64,000 bases of DNA, taken from Papio anubis (Eukaryota > Chordata > Mammalia > Primates > Cercopithecidae). The stretch is taken from positions 64,965,159 through 65,029,158 of the forward strand of contig NC_044986.1 of the NCBI RefSeq assembly GCF_008728515.1, written 5' to 3'. Positions within the stretch are counted from its first letter, which is position 1; each line of letters starts with the position of its first letter. Positions 60,501 through 63,835 of the stretch are shown one piece after another. Position numbers and translations under genes: made by a program. The notes below the pieces were generated by a model, which had not been told where the DNA came from, searched no databases, and worked only from the letters and a program-made list of their open reading frames with translations.

Positions 60501-61059
60501 TTTAGTAATTTAATGTTTGATGAGATTTCTTGCTTAATTTACAACCATTTTAAGCCAGGCGCAGTGGCTCACACCTGTAATCCCAGCACTTTGGGAAGCT
60601 GAGGTGGGTGGATCACTTGAACCCGGGAGGCGGAGGTTGCAGTATAGGGCAATCACACCACTGCACTGCAGTCTGGGTGACAGAGCCAGACTCCATCTCA
60701 AAAAAATATATATATATATATAGATGTGTGTGTGTGTGTGTGTGTGTAATAATATATAATAATTGTTATGATTGTATAATAATAATATAACTGCTGGCTA
60801 TAGTGGCTGACGCCTATAATTCTACCCCTTCAGAAGGTCCAGGCCAGTGGATCGCTTGAACCCAGGAGCTGGAGACCAGCCTGGGCAATATGGCAAAACC
60901 CCATCTTCTAAAAATAAGTAAATAAATAAAGGCATTTTAATTTACAGAAAGAAGATAAAAGAAAAGATGATTCTAAGGATGACGATGAAACTGAAGAAGA
61001 CAGCAATCAAGATGAATATGACCCTATGGAAGCAGAAGAAGCTGAAGATGAAGAAGATG
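4929..61059 (+). CDS. CCAR1: CCAR1 coding region, 5' three quarters (exons 2-19, spliced)
   Basis: CCAR1/CARP-1 is a nuclear coactivator and apoptosis/cell-cycle regulator that works with Mediator, nuclear receptors, p53 and beta-catenin (known of the family). Joined segments: 4929-5001, 23228-23400, 24188-24232, 26941-26973, 28630-28823, 30995-31109, 31209-31401, 36892-37021, 37278-37439, 41270-41495, 42127-42240, 42786-42952, 43687-43897, 44708-44791, 47731-47916, 52898-53089, 58845-59083, 60948-61059. The first sixteen sum to 2298 nt, exactly 766 codons with no stop. Each join matches the human protein as I remember it. Exon 18 is 239 nt where 240 is expected, so the assembled frame breaks there. 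The gene continues past the window end. Confidence 0.96.
5067..5359 (+). mobile_element. Alu, full length, in intron 2
   Basis: Begins ggccgggggtggtggctcc and ends gtctcagaaaaacaaaac. It lies just 66 nt after the exon 2 donor. Confidence 0.9.
5633..7427 (+). mobile_element. Cluster of mostly sense Alus
   Basis: Sense copies at 5633-5922, 5936-6220, 6370-6520 (partial), 6552-6849, 6890-7148 and 7202-7427 (internally deleted); an antisense fragment at 6223-6341. The copy at 6552 has a duplication of aagaatttagtt. Nothing recognised at 5360-5632 or 7428-7854, which are AT-rich intron. Confidence 0.85.
7855..8478. mobile_element. Two Alus in opposite orientation
   Basis: Sense Alu 7855-8141 and antisense Alu 8190-8478, separated by under 50 nt: a tail-to-tail inverted pair. 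A short antisense Alu fragment follows at 8600-8690. Confidence 0.85.
8755..9050 (+). mobile_element. MIR element (ancient SINE)
   Basis: Contains agtaactactatgtccag, then after a diverged middle aaggagacattgaagg ... acttgtcaaaggcaaagtca, which follow the MIR consensus order. Confidence 0.6.
9081..9928. mobile_element. Alu cluster
   Basis: Sense right-half fragment 9081-9197, antisense Alu 9262-9531 and antisense Alu 9618-9928. Bases 9929-10189 hold no recognised element. Confidence 0.85.
10190..10479 (+). mobile_element. Alu with clear target-site duplication
   Basis: Full-length sense Alu flanked by aaatcacagaatttt on both sides. Confidence 0.92.
10526..11102 (-). mobile_element. Two antisense Alus
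   Basis: An older 5'-truncated copy at 10526-10792 and a young monkey-type AluY at 10806-11102, the latter flanked by ctgcattct repeats. Confidence 0.88.
11125..11222 (+). mobile_element. MIR element
   Basis: acagatgaggaaattgagg ... ggtctcacaggaggtcatagcagagtca follows the MIR core and 3' end. The next 200 nt (11270-11440) are weakly L2-like and otherwise unrecognised. Confidence 0.65.
11570..11885 (-). mobile_element. Alu with internal duplication
   Basis: Antisense Alu in which the segment caggctggagt is repeated near the start, with the intervening bases tctgtctcactctgcct. Confidence 0.85.
12060..12650 (-). mobile_element. Two adjacent antisense Alus full of small indels
   Basis: Both (about 12060-12354 and 12361-12650) are recognisable end to end, but carry dozens of one- to few-base insertions and deletions, for example tctcgctggctgtgtcaccc and cactgcaagtctgcttctcc. 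Ordinary Alus in this window mostly differ by substitutions. Sequence error is suspected. Confidence 0.8.
13009..13303 (+). mobile_element. Alu with target-site duplication
   Basis: Sense Alu flanked by agaatagcactgtcca and agaatggcactgtcca. Before it, 12651-13008 holds a short Alu-like piece near 12735-12800 and unrecognised sequence. Confidence 0.9.
13339..13814 (-). mobile_element. 5'-truncated L1 (L1PA type), antisense
   Basis: Reverse complement of the L1 3' end (tactttaagttctagggtac ... tggctgcatagtattccatg). Flanked by gtagaactttt at 13328-13338 and 13815-13825. A 90-residue reverse frame here is an ORF2 remnant. Confidence 0.92.
14064..15361. mobile_element. Alu cluster
   Basis: Antisense AluY 14064-14356, sense partial 14386-14537, antisense AluY 14609-14904, antisense fragment 14905-14995, antisense Alu 15060-15361. 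Bases 13826-14040 are AT-rich and unrecognised. Confidence 0.87.
15494..16150 (-). mobile_element. Two antisense Alus
   Basis: 15494-15794, which contains a duplicated tttttgagatgg start, and an older diverged copy at 15857-16150. Confidence 0.85.
16151..16764. other. Single-copy intronic sequence
   Basis: About 600 nt of AT-rich intron 2 without a recognisable repeat, exon or RNA gene. A 61-codon open frame near 16224 has no recognisable product and is judged chance. Confidence 0.6.
16765..17039 (-). mobile_element. Alu in intron 2
   Basis: Antisense Alu after a (GTTTT)n stretch at 16745-16766. The following 17040-17362 is unrecognised single-copy intron. Confidence 0.87.
17363..17664 (+). 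mobile_element. Young AluY, Old World monkey type
   Basis: Begins ggccgggcgcggtggctcaag, contains gagatccggccactg. Flanked by aaaatgtcaaatg; the A-tail has grown into (TAAAA)n to 17685. Confidence 0.92.
17893..19503. mobile_element. Alu cluster
   Basis: Antisense 17893-18191 (duplication cagaacagtt), sense partial 18326-18473, sense 18676-18964, sense partial 19085-19190, antisense 19212-19503. The gaps hold no recognised element; 17765-17815 is (ATAA)n. Confidence 0.85.
19504..20339. other. Intronic sequence with two Alu fragments
   Basis: 19504-19911 and 20147-20339 are AT-rich single-copy intron. Between them a sense Alu fragment (19912-20015) abuts an antisense one (20019-20146). Confidence 0.7.
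20340..20567 (-). mobile_element. 5'-truncated AluY
   Basis: Antisense Alu that stops at gttagccaggatg, lacking the first 60 or so bases of the consensus. Flanked on both sides by agaccataattttt, so it inserted in this shortened form. Bases 20568-20819 are unrecognised. Confidence 0.9.
20820..21438. mobile_element. Sense and antisense Alu pair
   Basis: Older sense copy 20820-21106 and younger antisense copy 21127-21438 with the monkey-type end ggcttgagccaccgcgcccggcc. Confidence 0.87.
21506..21805 (+). mobile_element. Young AluY nested in an older Alu
   Basis: Flanked by aggattatggctca, which is part of an older antisense Alu (21452-22077) that the insertion has split. Contains gagatccggccactg. 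Confidence 0.92.
22228..22520 (-). mobile_element. Alu, full length
   Basis: Antisense, from tttttttttgagatggagtc to cccccagcc. Confidence 0.88.
22530..23160 (-). mobile_element. Older L1 3' end, antisense
   Basis: Contains the reverse complement of L1 3' UTR and ORF2 end (tattgttattaacagtagtc, attcccttgtggatatatac, tgtgaatagtgctggagtga), more diverged than the L1 at 13339. It ends about 65 nt before exon 3, so it lies next to that exon's splice region. Confidence 0.8.
23228..23400 (+). CDS. CCAR1: CCAR1 exon 3: Q/A-rich, residues 25-82
   Basis: Acceptor cattttag|ctgc, donor cag|gtaaat; 173 nt, phase 1 to 0. Encodes low-complexity sequence rich in Gln, Ala and Thr, with a run of eight alanines between glutamine pairs, as in transactivation-type regions. 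It follows an 18.2 kb intron whose last part is an antisense L1. Confidence 0.96.
23575..23863 (+). mobile_element. Alu in intron 3
   Basis: Older sense Alu (ggccaggcatggtggctcat ... gtgtccaaaaaaaag). The rest of intron 3 (23401-23574, 23864-24187) is AT-rich without recognised features. Confidence 0.87.
24188..24232 (+). CDS. CCAR1: CCAR1 exon 4: microexon, residues 83-97
   Basis: A 45-nt exon (acceptor atctttcag, donor gttagt) encoding QYSQPQQALYSVQQQ. It is phase 0-0, so skipping would keep the reading frame. It extends the glutamine-rich N-terminus. Confidence 0.95.
24473..24786 (+). mobile_element. Alu with a short internal duplication
   Basis: Sense Alu in intron 4. The segment gaggctgag..cagg occurs twice around 24649-24676. 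Bases 24787-25095 are unrecognised. Confidence 0.88.
25096..25763. mobile_element. Partial sense Alu and antisense Alu
   Basis: 25096-25257 is only the first half of a sense Alu, breaking off after ggtgcacacctgcc. 25486-25763 is an antisense Alu missing a short piece near 25680. Confidence 0.85.
25764..26703. other. Single-copy part of intron 4
   Basis: More than 900 nt without a recognisable repeat, one of the longest such stretches here. No exon or RNA gene was recognised. A sense Alu left-half fragment follows at 26704-26833. Confidence 0.6.
26941..26973 (+). CDS. CCAR1: CCAR1 exon 5: microexon, residues 98-108
   Basis: A 33-nt exon (acceptor ctattttcag, donor gttagt) encoding LQQPQQTLLTQ. 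Like exon 4 it is phase 0-0, starts in Q-rich sequence and has the same donor, so the two are candidates for alternative inclusion. Confidence 0.95.
27192..27486 (-). mobile_element. Alu in intron 5
   Basis: Antisense Alu with a small deletion after ctagtctcgcc. Confidence 0.88.
27487..28629. other. Mostly single-copy part of intron 5
   Basis: AT-rich. 27815-28140 (gaaatactatgcagctatta ... cttttaaaaatatac) looks like a diverged L1 ORF2/3' remnant in sense. The rest, up to the exon 6 acceptor, is unrecognised. Confidence 0.5.
28630..28823 (+). CDS. CCAR1: CCAR1 exon 6: start of S1-like domain, residues 109-172
   Basis: Acceptor gttttatag, donor gtaaac; 194 nt, phase 0 to 2. After a Pro/Ser/Thr/Gln segment it enters the S1-like fold at about residue 148 (RVFTGVVTKLHDTFGFVDED), the nucleic-acid-binding-type domain shared with CCAR2. 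Confidence 0.96.
28903..30836 (-). mobile_element. Array of antisense Alus in intron 6
   Basis: Head-to-tail copies, all antisense: 28903-29301 (with a repeated right arm), 29303-29470 (partial), 29467-29754, 29800-29926 (partial), 29950-30262, 30272-30512, 30537-30836. They fill nearly the whole intron between exons 6 and 7. Confidence 0.88.
30995..31109 (+). CDS. CCAR1: CCAR1 exon 7: end of S1-like domain, residues 173-211
   Basis: Acceptor has a very strong pyrimidine tract (ttctttttttttacag); donor gtacag. 115 nt, phase 2 to 0. Includes GDRVLVEATYNPNMPFKWNA, the second half of the S1-like beta barrel. A dense antisense Alu cluster ends about 160 nt upstream. Confidence 0.96.
31209..31401 (+). 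CDS. CCAR1: CCAR1 exon 8: second Q-rich block, residues 212-275
   Basis: Acceptor aattgaag|aatc, donor gtatct; 193 nt, phase 0 to 1. It lies only 99 nt after exon 7, the shortest intron here. Encodes repeated TQPQPQ/LLQ sequence, a low-complexity glutamine-rich segment. Confidence 0.96.
31712..33098. mobile_element. Alu cluster in intron 8
   Basis: Antisense 31712-31984; sense, internally deleted 32027-32235; antisense 32315-32522; antisense 32523-32785; antisense young AluY 32799-33098, which duplicates ctgcattttctttg. Confidence 0.87.
33222..34258. mobile_element. Alu cluster in intron 8
   Basis: Sense 33222-33484 with an internal deletion, antisense 33590-33855, antisense 33973-34258. 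34259-34741 is unrecognised single-copy sequence. Confidence 0.86.
34747..35055 (-). mobile_element. Indel-rich AluY with perfect target-site duplication
   Basis: Antisense Alu with a T tract of nearly 40 and many small indels (gaggcagtcctgcatcatcg, cctcgggttccgcgcc). Both sides carry aggttgagcaacttt (34732-34746 and 35056-35070) without a mismatch. Confidence 0.85.
35341..35849 (+). mobile_element. Older sense Alu split by an indel-rich young Alu
   Basis: Host Alu 35341-35410 and 35690-35849. The insert (35411-35690) is flanked by aaaaaattagctggttt and has numerous indels such as ggcggtggcagcgcc and gtgaaccggggaggcccgga. 35071-35340 is unrecognised. Confidence 0.83.
35857..36115 (-). mobile_element. 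Strongly corrupted Alu
   Basis: Starts with a T tract and gagacaggtgttgctctgtc; the middle (35930-36090) is only just recognisable as Alu. Confidence 0.75.
36161..36738 (-). mobile_element. Two antisense Alus before exon 9
   Basis: 36161-36424 (start truncated) and 36439-36738 (full length). Exon 9 follows 150 nt later. Confidence 0.87.
36892..37021 (+). CDS. CCAR1: CCAR1 exon 9: residues 276-318
   Basis: Acceptor atcatttaaag|ctgg, donor gtatat; 130 nt, phase 1 to 2. Encodes a linker with many Arg, Pro and Asp residues (RRLDPPSRFSGRNDRGDQ) leading into the RS region. It follows a 5.5 kb intron filled with Alus. Confidence 0.96.
37040..37170 (+). mobile_element. L1M-like remnant in intron 9
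   Basis: ggtggcaatggttgtacaac ... ttgtgttatgtctattttac resembles the 3' end of old L1s. Only 131 nt; low certainty. Confidence 0.4.
37278..37439 (+). CDS. CCAR1: CCAR1 exon 10: Arg/Ser-rich region, residues 319-372
   Basis: Acceptor gctttcag, donor gtaggt; 162 nt, phase 2 to 2. Encodes RE/RS dipeptide runs (RERERERRRSRERSPQRKR), like RS domains of splicing-linked nuclear proteins, then YTVQFSKFSLD at the start of the conserved core. Confidence 0.96.
37963..38250 (-). mobile_element. Alu in intron 10
   Basis: Antisense Alu whose first bases are shortened (gagactctgtcaccc). 37440-37962 and 38251-38750 are single-copy intron without recognised features. Confidence 0.87.
38751..39588. mobile_element. 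Two Alus in intron 10
   Basis: Antisense 38751-39050 and sense 39303-39588 (duplication aaattagacctt[c]a). The spacer is unrecognised. Confidence 0.88.
39992..40275 (+). mobile_element. Alu in intron 10
   Basis: Sense Alu (ggcctggcactggtggctca) whose tail has turned into the tetranucleotide repeat that follows. Confidence 0.85.
40276..40384 (+). repeat. (GGAT/GATA)n microsatellite
   Basis: Seven ggat units, then gata and ataaa units. The segment attctgtctgtagat occurs on both sides of the first block, so one unit has been duplicated. Probably length-polymorphic. Confidence 0.85.
40385..41269. other. Single-copy end of intron 10
   Basis: No recognised repeat or RNA gene in about 885 nt before the exon 11 acceptor. 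Mostly AT-rich. Confidence 0.6.
41270..41495 (+). CDS. CCAR1: CCAR1 exon 11: residues 373-448
   Basis: Acceptor ctgtttttcag, donor gtttgt; 226 nt, phase 2 to 0. Encodes a conserved CCAR1/CCAR2 segment (MELRRRYQNLYIPSDFFDAQ) just before the Nudix-like domain, with many aromatic residues. Confidence 0.96.
41930..41978 (+). mobile_element. 49-nt Alu 5' stub
   Basis: Only the first 49 bases of an Alu (ggcctggcatggtggctc ... ggaggctg) in intron 11, flanked by aggtatcta at 41921-41929 and 41979-41987. No A-tail. Confidence 0.75.
42127..42240 (+). CDS. CCAR1: CCAR1 exon 12: residues 449-486
   Basis: Acceptor gactataatag|gtaatg, donor gtaaaa; 114 nt, phase 0-0. Leads into the Nudix-like domain. The exon itself begins GTAATG, so joining exon 11 recreates a donor-like site. 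Its downstream intron hosts SNORD98. Confidence 0.95.
42588..42654 (+). ncRNA. SNORD98: C/D-box snoRNA SNORD98 in intron 12
   Basis: 67 nt with terminal stem GAGT (42588-42591) / ACTC (42651-42654), C box atgatgt (42593-42599), D' box ctga (42620-42623) and D box ctga (42647-42650). The guide tcctattccatt (42607-42618) upstream of D' is complementary to aatggaatagga in 18S rRNA. The base five positions upstream of D' pairs with a G, in keeping with the known SNORD98 target Gm867. It would be released from the spliced CCAR1 intron. The C box departs from RTGATGA at its last base. Confidence 0.93.
42786..42952 (+). CDS. CCAR1: CCAR1 exon 13: inactive Nudix-like core, residues 487-541
   Basis: Acceptor tttgaattag, donor gtaagt (perfect consensus); 167 nt, phase 0 to 2. 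Encodes GGHWSPSLDG followed by LIKTAIRCCKALTGIDLS, at the place of a Nudix box but without the REUxEE catalytic residues. This fits the known loss of hydrolase activity in the DBC1-type domain. Confidence 0.96.
43687..43897 (+). CDS. CCAR1: CCAR1 exon 14: end of Nudix-like domain, residues 542-612
   Basis: Acceptor cttgcaacag|gtacc; 211 nt, phase 2 to 0. Ends in ...EADGEQ, which must join DEEEKDD of exon 15. The donor at this end is cag|gcactg, a GC rather than GT. Reading through would add 27 residues and stop at 43979-43981. Confidence 0.93.
43898..44707 (+). other. CCAR1: Intron 14, apparent GC-AG intron, no repeats
   Basis: Starts gcactg and ends tatgtcag. The whole 810 nt has no Alu or L1. 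Its first 84 nt remain open in the exon 14 frame. Introns 11, 12 and 13 nearby are likewise almost free of repeats. Confidence 0.75.
44708..44791 (+). CDS. CCAR1: CCAR1 exon 15: acidic linker, residues 613-640
   Basis: Acceptor tttgtatgtcag, donor gtaact; 84 nt, phase 0-0. Encodes DEEEKDDGEAKE followed by TPTHWSKLDPKTMK, an acidic linker leading into the SAP domain. Being in phase, it could be skipped without a frameshift. Confidence 0.96.
44840..45267 (-). mobile_element. Alu with a duplicated right arm
   Basis: Antisense; after the first right-arm segment (to about 45110) a second aatttctgtatttttagtag block follows, so about 130 nt are repeated. Confidence 0.8.
45319..45796. mobile_element. 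Sense Alu fragment and antisense Alu around a dinucleotide repeat
   Basis: Sense left-end fragment 45319-45412, then (TG)n/(TA)n, then antisense Alu 45512-45796. Confidence 0.85.
45414..45510. repeat. (TG)n(TA)n microsatellite
   Basis: Two TG blocks separated by TA runs and acagtttatac. Long alternating purine-pyrimidine DNA of this kind can form Z-DNA and is usually polymorphic. Confidence 0.9.
45928..46540 (+). mobile_element. Two sense Alus, the first holding MIR1254-1
   Basis: 45928-46210 is an older copy; its right arm forms the miRNA hairpin. 46245-46540 follows after a short (TG)n. Confidence 0.87.
46114..46210 (+). ncRNA. MIR1254-1: MIR1254-1 orthologous locus (Alu-derived hairpin)
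   Basis: The 97-nt stretch matches the human mir-1254-1 hairpin as I remember it, including its 3' part acaaaatgaaat. It lies in intron 15 about 3.5 kb after SNORD98, close to the human spacing. It is part of a sense Alu (45928-46210). The mature region (46131-46154) appears to carry two substitutions relative to human, one of them in the seed, so production of the same miRNA is doubtful. Confidence 0.65.
46620..47070 (-). mobile_element. Two old antisense Alu pieces
   Basis: 46620-46885 and 46920-47070, both diverged and incomplete. Confidence 0.75.
47340..47630 (+). mobile_element. Alu before exon 16
   Basis: Sense Alu ending 100 nt upstream of the exon 16 acceptor. 47071-47339 is unrecognised. 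Confidence 0.88.
47731..47916 (+). CDS. CCAR1: CCAR1 exon 16: SAP domain, residues 641-702
   Basis: Acceptor atatattcag|gtaaat, donor gtatgt; 186 nt, phase 0-0. Encodes VNDLRKELESRALSSKGLKS and QLIARL, the two-helix SAP motif associated with DNA/chromatin binding, then a long K/E run. The exon begins GTAAAT, itself a good donor sequence. Confidence 0.96.
48032..48620 (-). mobile_element. Two antisense Alus in intron 16
   Basis: 48032-48330 and 48331-48620 in tandem; the second is flanked by ctgtgtgtatgcttttatt copies, matching sequence before the first. Confidence 0.87.
48640..48760 (-). mobile_element. L1M-like remnant, antisense
   Basis: ttattaaggtgcaatttact ... ataaccaccaccaacaccac is a well-known old L1 3' motif in reverse. 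Confidence 0.55.
49230..49550 (+). mobile_element. L1M-like 3' remnant, sense
   Basis: Includes gatattaaagcagtgttaaa-type sequence and aatgtgataatggttttgta, typical of old L1 3' ends. 48761-49229 is otherwise unrecognised. Confidence 0.45.
49589..50505. mobile_element. Alu cluster in intron 16
   Basis: Sense AluY 49589-49877, (TTTA)n around 49880-49925, antisense 49926-50190, antisense 50206-50505. The sense and first antisense copies form a close inverted pair. Confidence 0.87.
50506..51067. other. Probable old interspersed repeat, unclassified
   Basis: Phrases such as ccaggaagccctggttcctt and aatggtatttagaagccaag recall an ancient L1 or DNA-transposon remnant, but I cannot name the family. 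Confidence 0.35.
51068..51605 (+). mobile_element. Young AluY followed by a partial older Alu
   Basis: 51068-51363 is flanked by aagagtgctttag. 51408-51605 is a sense Alu lacking its left end. Confidence 0.87.
51606..52897. other. Single-copy end of intron 16
   Basis: About 1.3 kb without a recognised repeat up to exon 17. Some of 51610-51780 may be an old transposon. No gene seen. Confidence 0.55.
52898..53089 (+). CDS. CCAR1: CCAR1 exon 17: charged helix and start of LAIKA-type domain, residues 703-766
   Basis: Acceptor gaaatatttag|gaag, donor gtaatg; 192 nt, phase 0-0. Begins with an E/R-rich helix (EEERKRQEEMERQRRERR) then YILPDEPAIIVHPNWAAKSG, strongly conserved with CCAR2. The acceptor has a poor pyrimidine tract. 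Confidence 0.96.
53193..53498 (-). mobile_element. Alu in intron 17
   Basis: Full-length antisense Alu 100 nt after exon 17. Confidence 0.88.
53737..54034 (-). mobile_element. Young AluY, Old World monkey type
   Basis: Antisense, flanked by aagacgctttc at 53726-53736 and 54035-54045. Contains ggccggatctcagctcac. Confidence 0.93.
54268..54843 (-). mobile_element. Two antisense Alus
   Basis: 54268-54549 and 54552-54843 in tandem. 54844-55350 is unrecognised AT-rich intron. Confidence 0.87.
55351..55838 (+). mobile_element. Sense Alu and a partial copy
   Basis: 55351-55636 full length; 55724-55838 left-half only. Confidence 0.86.
56010..57592. mobile_element. Dense Alu cluster
   Basis: Antisense 56010-56296; sense 56360-56645, 56659-56955, 56972-57258 and 57294-57592. 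The spacer tcggtacataag recurs between copies, consistent with target-site duplications at one hot spot. Confidence 0.88.
57593..58095. other. Single-copy part of intron 17
   Basis: About 500 nt. ctttcttcagtgctgtgtccc ... caggcatttgatgtaaa is faintly L2-like (inferred). No gene. Confidence 0.4.
58096..58718 (+). mobile_element. Two sense Alus before exon 18
   Basis: 58096-58395 and 58429-58718; the second ends about 125 nt upstream of exon 18. Confidence 0.88.
58845..59083 (+). CDS. CCAR1: CCAR1 exon 18: K/E-rich segment with a frame break
   Basis: Acceptor catttatag|gttt, donor aag|gtctgt. It opens with FNEMLQRDFGVRIYKSLLSL, clearly CCAR1, and in a second frame ends with DETDEPKPKRRKSGDDKDKK, also clearly CCAR1, including an NLS-like cluster. 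Exons 17 and 19 need a multiple of three here, but the segment is 239 nt. The shift lies in the purine-rich stretch 58965-58999, and the rejoining frame has a TAA at 58985-58987. The upstream frame stays open into the intron and stops at 59118-59120. A sequence error is likeliest; a real lesion or another donor (59043) is possible. Confidence 0.85.
59212..59512 (+). mobile_element. Young AluY, sister of the copy at 2640
   Basis: Shares ggcgaaaccccgtctctac, aaaacacaaaaaatt, gcgcctgtggtcccag and gatctggccactg with 2640-2931. A long A-tail follows, then a left-truncated older Alu at 59520-59735. Confidence 0.92.
59826..60930. mobile_element. Alu cluster in intron 18
   Basis: Antisense 59826-60122; sense 60140-60440 with (CAAA)n tail; sense partial 60554-60705; sense partial 60793-60930, which ends just before the exon 19 acceptor. 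Confidence 0.85.
60706..60750. repeat. (TA)n(TG)n microsatellite
   Basis: Tail of the preceding partial Alu expanded into TA then TG dinucleotides. Confidence 0.88.
60948..61059 (+). CDS. CCAR1: CCAR1 exon 19: acidic segment, last exon in window
   Basis: Acceptor taatttacag, donor gtatga; 112 nt, phase 0 to 1. Encodes KEDKRKDDSKDDDETEEDSN, then QDEYDPMEAEEAEDEED. The serine in EEDSNQ differs from the asparagine I recall in human. It is fully open in the frame that continues the 3' part of exon 18. Confidence 0.94.
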
Positions 61060-61329
61060 GTATGATTGAAATTTATTTATTATTTCTTAGAGTTAAGAAT
61101 ACATTTTTTGTTTGGTGACATATCGCTGAAATCTATACATTTAATATTTTTTTCTTTAGAATAGAAAGAGTAACATACTCTTCAGTGGGAAAATTTTTCT
61201 AATTTTTAGGTGAGAAGATTGTTTTAAGACATATTTATTACTAATTATCCTATGTCTCATATATAATTAATACTCAGAACAAATTTCCTTGAATATGGTG
61301 CTTAAGCTGTGCCATAAAAGGTATAATAG

Positions 61330-62692
61330 GACAGGCATGGTGGCTCACACCTGTAATCCTAGCACTTTGGGAGTATAAGGCAGGTGGATAATTTGAGGTC
61401 AGGAGTTCAAGTACAGCCTTGCCAACATGGTGAAACCCCATTTCTACTAAAAATACAAAAACTAGTCAGGGGGTAGTGGCACATGCCCATAATCCCAGGT
61501 ACTCTGGAGGCTGAGGCAGGAGAATCACTTGAGCATGGGAGGCGGACGTGGTTGTGGTGAGCCAAGATTGTGCCCTTGCACTCCAGTCTGGGCAATAGAG
61601 TAAGACCCTGTCTCAAAAAAAAAAAAAGTATAATAGTCCCTGATGTTTCATATAATAATTGCTTATTTTTTTGTTGAGACCGGGTTCTCACTGTATTACC
61701 CAGGCTAGAGTACTGTGGCATGCTCACAGCTCACTGCAGCCTCGATCTGCCAGGCTCAGTATGATCCTCTCACCTCAGTCCCTGGAGTAACTGCGACAAC
61801 AGGTGCTTGCCACCATTCCCAGCTAATTTTTATTTTTATTTAGTTATTTATTTATTTTCAGACAGAGTCTTGCTCTGTTGCCCAGGCTGGAGTGCAATGG
61901 CGCTATCTCAGCTCACCGCAACCTCCGCCTCCCGGGTTCAAGTGATTCACCTGCCTCAACCTCCTGAGTAGCTGGGATTACAGGCATGCGCCACCACACC
62001 CGGCTAATTTTGTATTTTTAGTAGAGATGGGGTTTCTCCATGTTGGTCAGACTGGTCTCAAACTCCCCACCTTGGCCTCCCAAAGTGCTGGGATGACAGG
62101 CGTGAGCCACTGTGCCCAGCCTAATTTTTAAGTTTTTCATAGGCACAGGGTCTCACTTTGTTGCCCAGGCTGGTCTTGAAATACTGAGTTCAAGGAATCT
62201 GCCCACATCACCTTCCCAAAATGTAGGGATTATAGGCATGAGCTACATGCCTGTCCTGAATATATATATTCTTTTTTTTTTTTTTTTTTTTTTTTTTGAG
62301 ACGGAGTCTCACTCTGTCACCCAGGCTGGAGTGCAGTGGCACGATCAAGCTCCTCCACCTCCCAGATTCATGCCACTGAATATATTCTTTAGAAAACTAA
62401 TTCGGGGCTGGGCGTGCTAGCTCATGCCTATAATCTCAGCACTTTGGGAGGTCAAGGCGGGGGAATCGCCTGAGGTCAGGGGTTCAAGACCAGCCTGGCC
62501 AACATAGTGAAACCCCATCTCTACTAAAAATACAAAAAATTAGCCGGGCACGCGCCTGTAATCCCAGCTACTGGGGAGGCTGAGGCAGGAGAATGGCTTG
62601 AACTCGGGAGACAGAGGTTGCAGCCAGCCGAGATCGTGCCATTGCACTCCAGCCAGGGCGACTGAGGGAGACTCCATCTCAAAAAAAAAGAA
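61330..62692. mobile_element. Alu cluster in intron 19
   Basis: Sense 61330-61625; antisense partial 61664-61826; antisense 61855-62120; antisense partial 62121-62260; short antisense 62277-62375 flanked by gaatatat..attctt copies; sense 62405-62692. Confidence 0.85.
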
Positions 62693-63094
62693 AAAAGGAA
62701 AAAAAAAGAGAAACTAATTTGGGCATTTTGTTTAACAAAGATTATCATAATGCAAAGGAGTACATACAGAGTTTAAAGACTAATGGTAATAAACACCCGT
62801 ATACCTTTTGCCTAAGTTTTATAAGACAGACTTTGGTACCATGTGGTGACATTTAAAATACTATACAGTAGATGCTCTGACCATAGACATCAGCGATTAA
62901 ATACCTATAAAGGGACTCTGAATACCTTACCTGTTCTTTTCCAGGTAGATTTGTGGCTTTTAAAAAAATTATATTTTTCTGATATAGAAAATTATAAGAG
63001 TTCTTTTTGGTTTTTTTATTTTCAGTTTGTGTCTCTGGTAATTATTTTTACTTATGGTATTTTTTGTTTGCTCCCTTACATTTCTCTACCATGT

Positions 63095-63375
63095 CGTTTT
63101 TGAGACGGGAGTCTCGCTCTGTCGCCCCAGGCTGGAGTGCAGTGGCCGGATCTCGCCTCACTGCAAGCCCGGCCCCGGTCACCAGTCCTCCCCAGCCTCC
63201 CCGGAAAGGCTGGGACTACAGGTGCCCTCACCACCTCACCAGCTAGTTTTTGTATTTTTTAGTAGAGGGTTTCTCCCCGATTAGCTGTGAATGGCTCCCC
63301 CATCTCCTGACCTCGCGATCCCGCCTCGCCTCGCCTCCCAGTGCTGGGATTACAGGCTTGAGCCACCACTCGTGA
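63095..63375 (-). mobile_element. Indel-rich AluY
   Basis: Antisense Alu with abnormal indels (cactgcaagcccggccccgg, gtagagggtttctccccg, cgcctcgcctcgcctcccag). 62693-63094 and 63376-63835 hold no recognised feature. Confidence 0.8.
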
Positions 63376-63835
63376 CTGCTTTTAATATTGTTTGATGAAA
63401 AGCCATGCTGATAGTGCAGTGAACACCTATGTATTCATCAACTTTGATTCAATAATTGTTAATATTTGTCTTGTTTTGTTTTTGTAACCCAATTTAACAT
63501 ATGAATTCTTCAATTTGCCTAAGAAAACAAAATGTGCTCTGAAATAACCACAATTCCATAATCACATCTAAGAAAATAAGGTCATAACAGCATCTATTAA
63601 TACTTATGTAATATCTTCCTCTTATTTGCCTTAATATAACTCAGTAGCAATGACATAATATTCTTATAGCAGTATTTATCTTCTTTACTTGCTTTGCTTA
63701 ATGAAGACTTAAGCCCTTTTTACAGCCCCATTTTCTCTCCCCTGTACACCCAGTATTATTTTATTGTTGCTTTAGTTAAATCATTAAACAGTATTCCCAT
63801 TATTTTGTTAGTGTTCCAGCTGTCAGCCCCCCCCT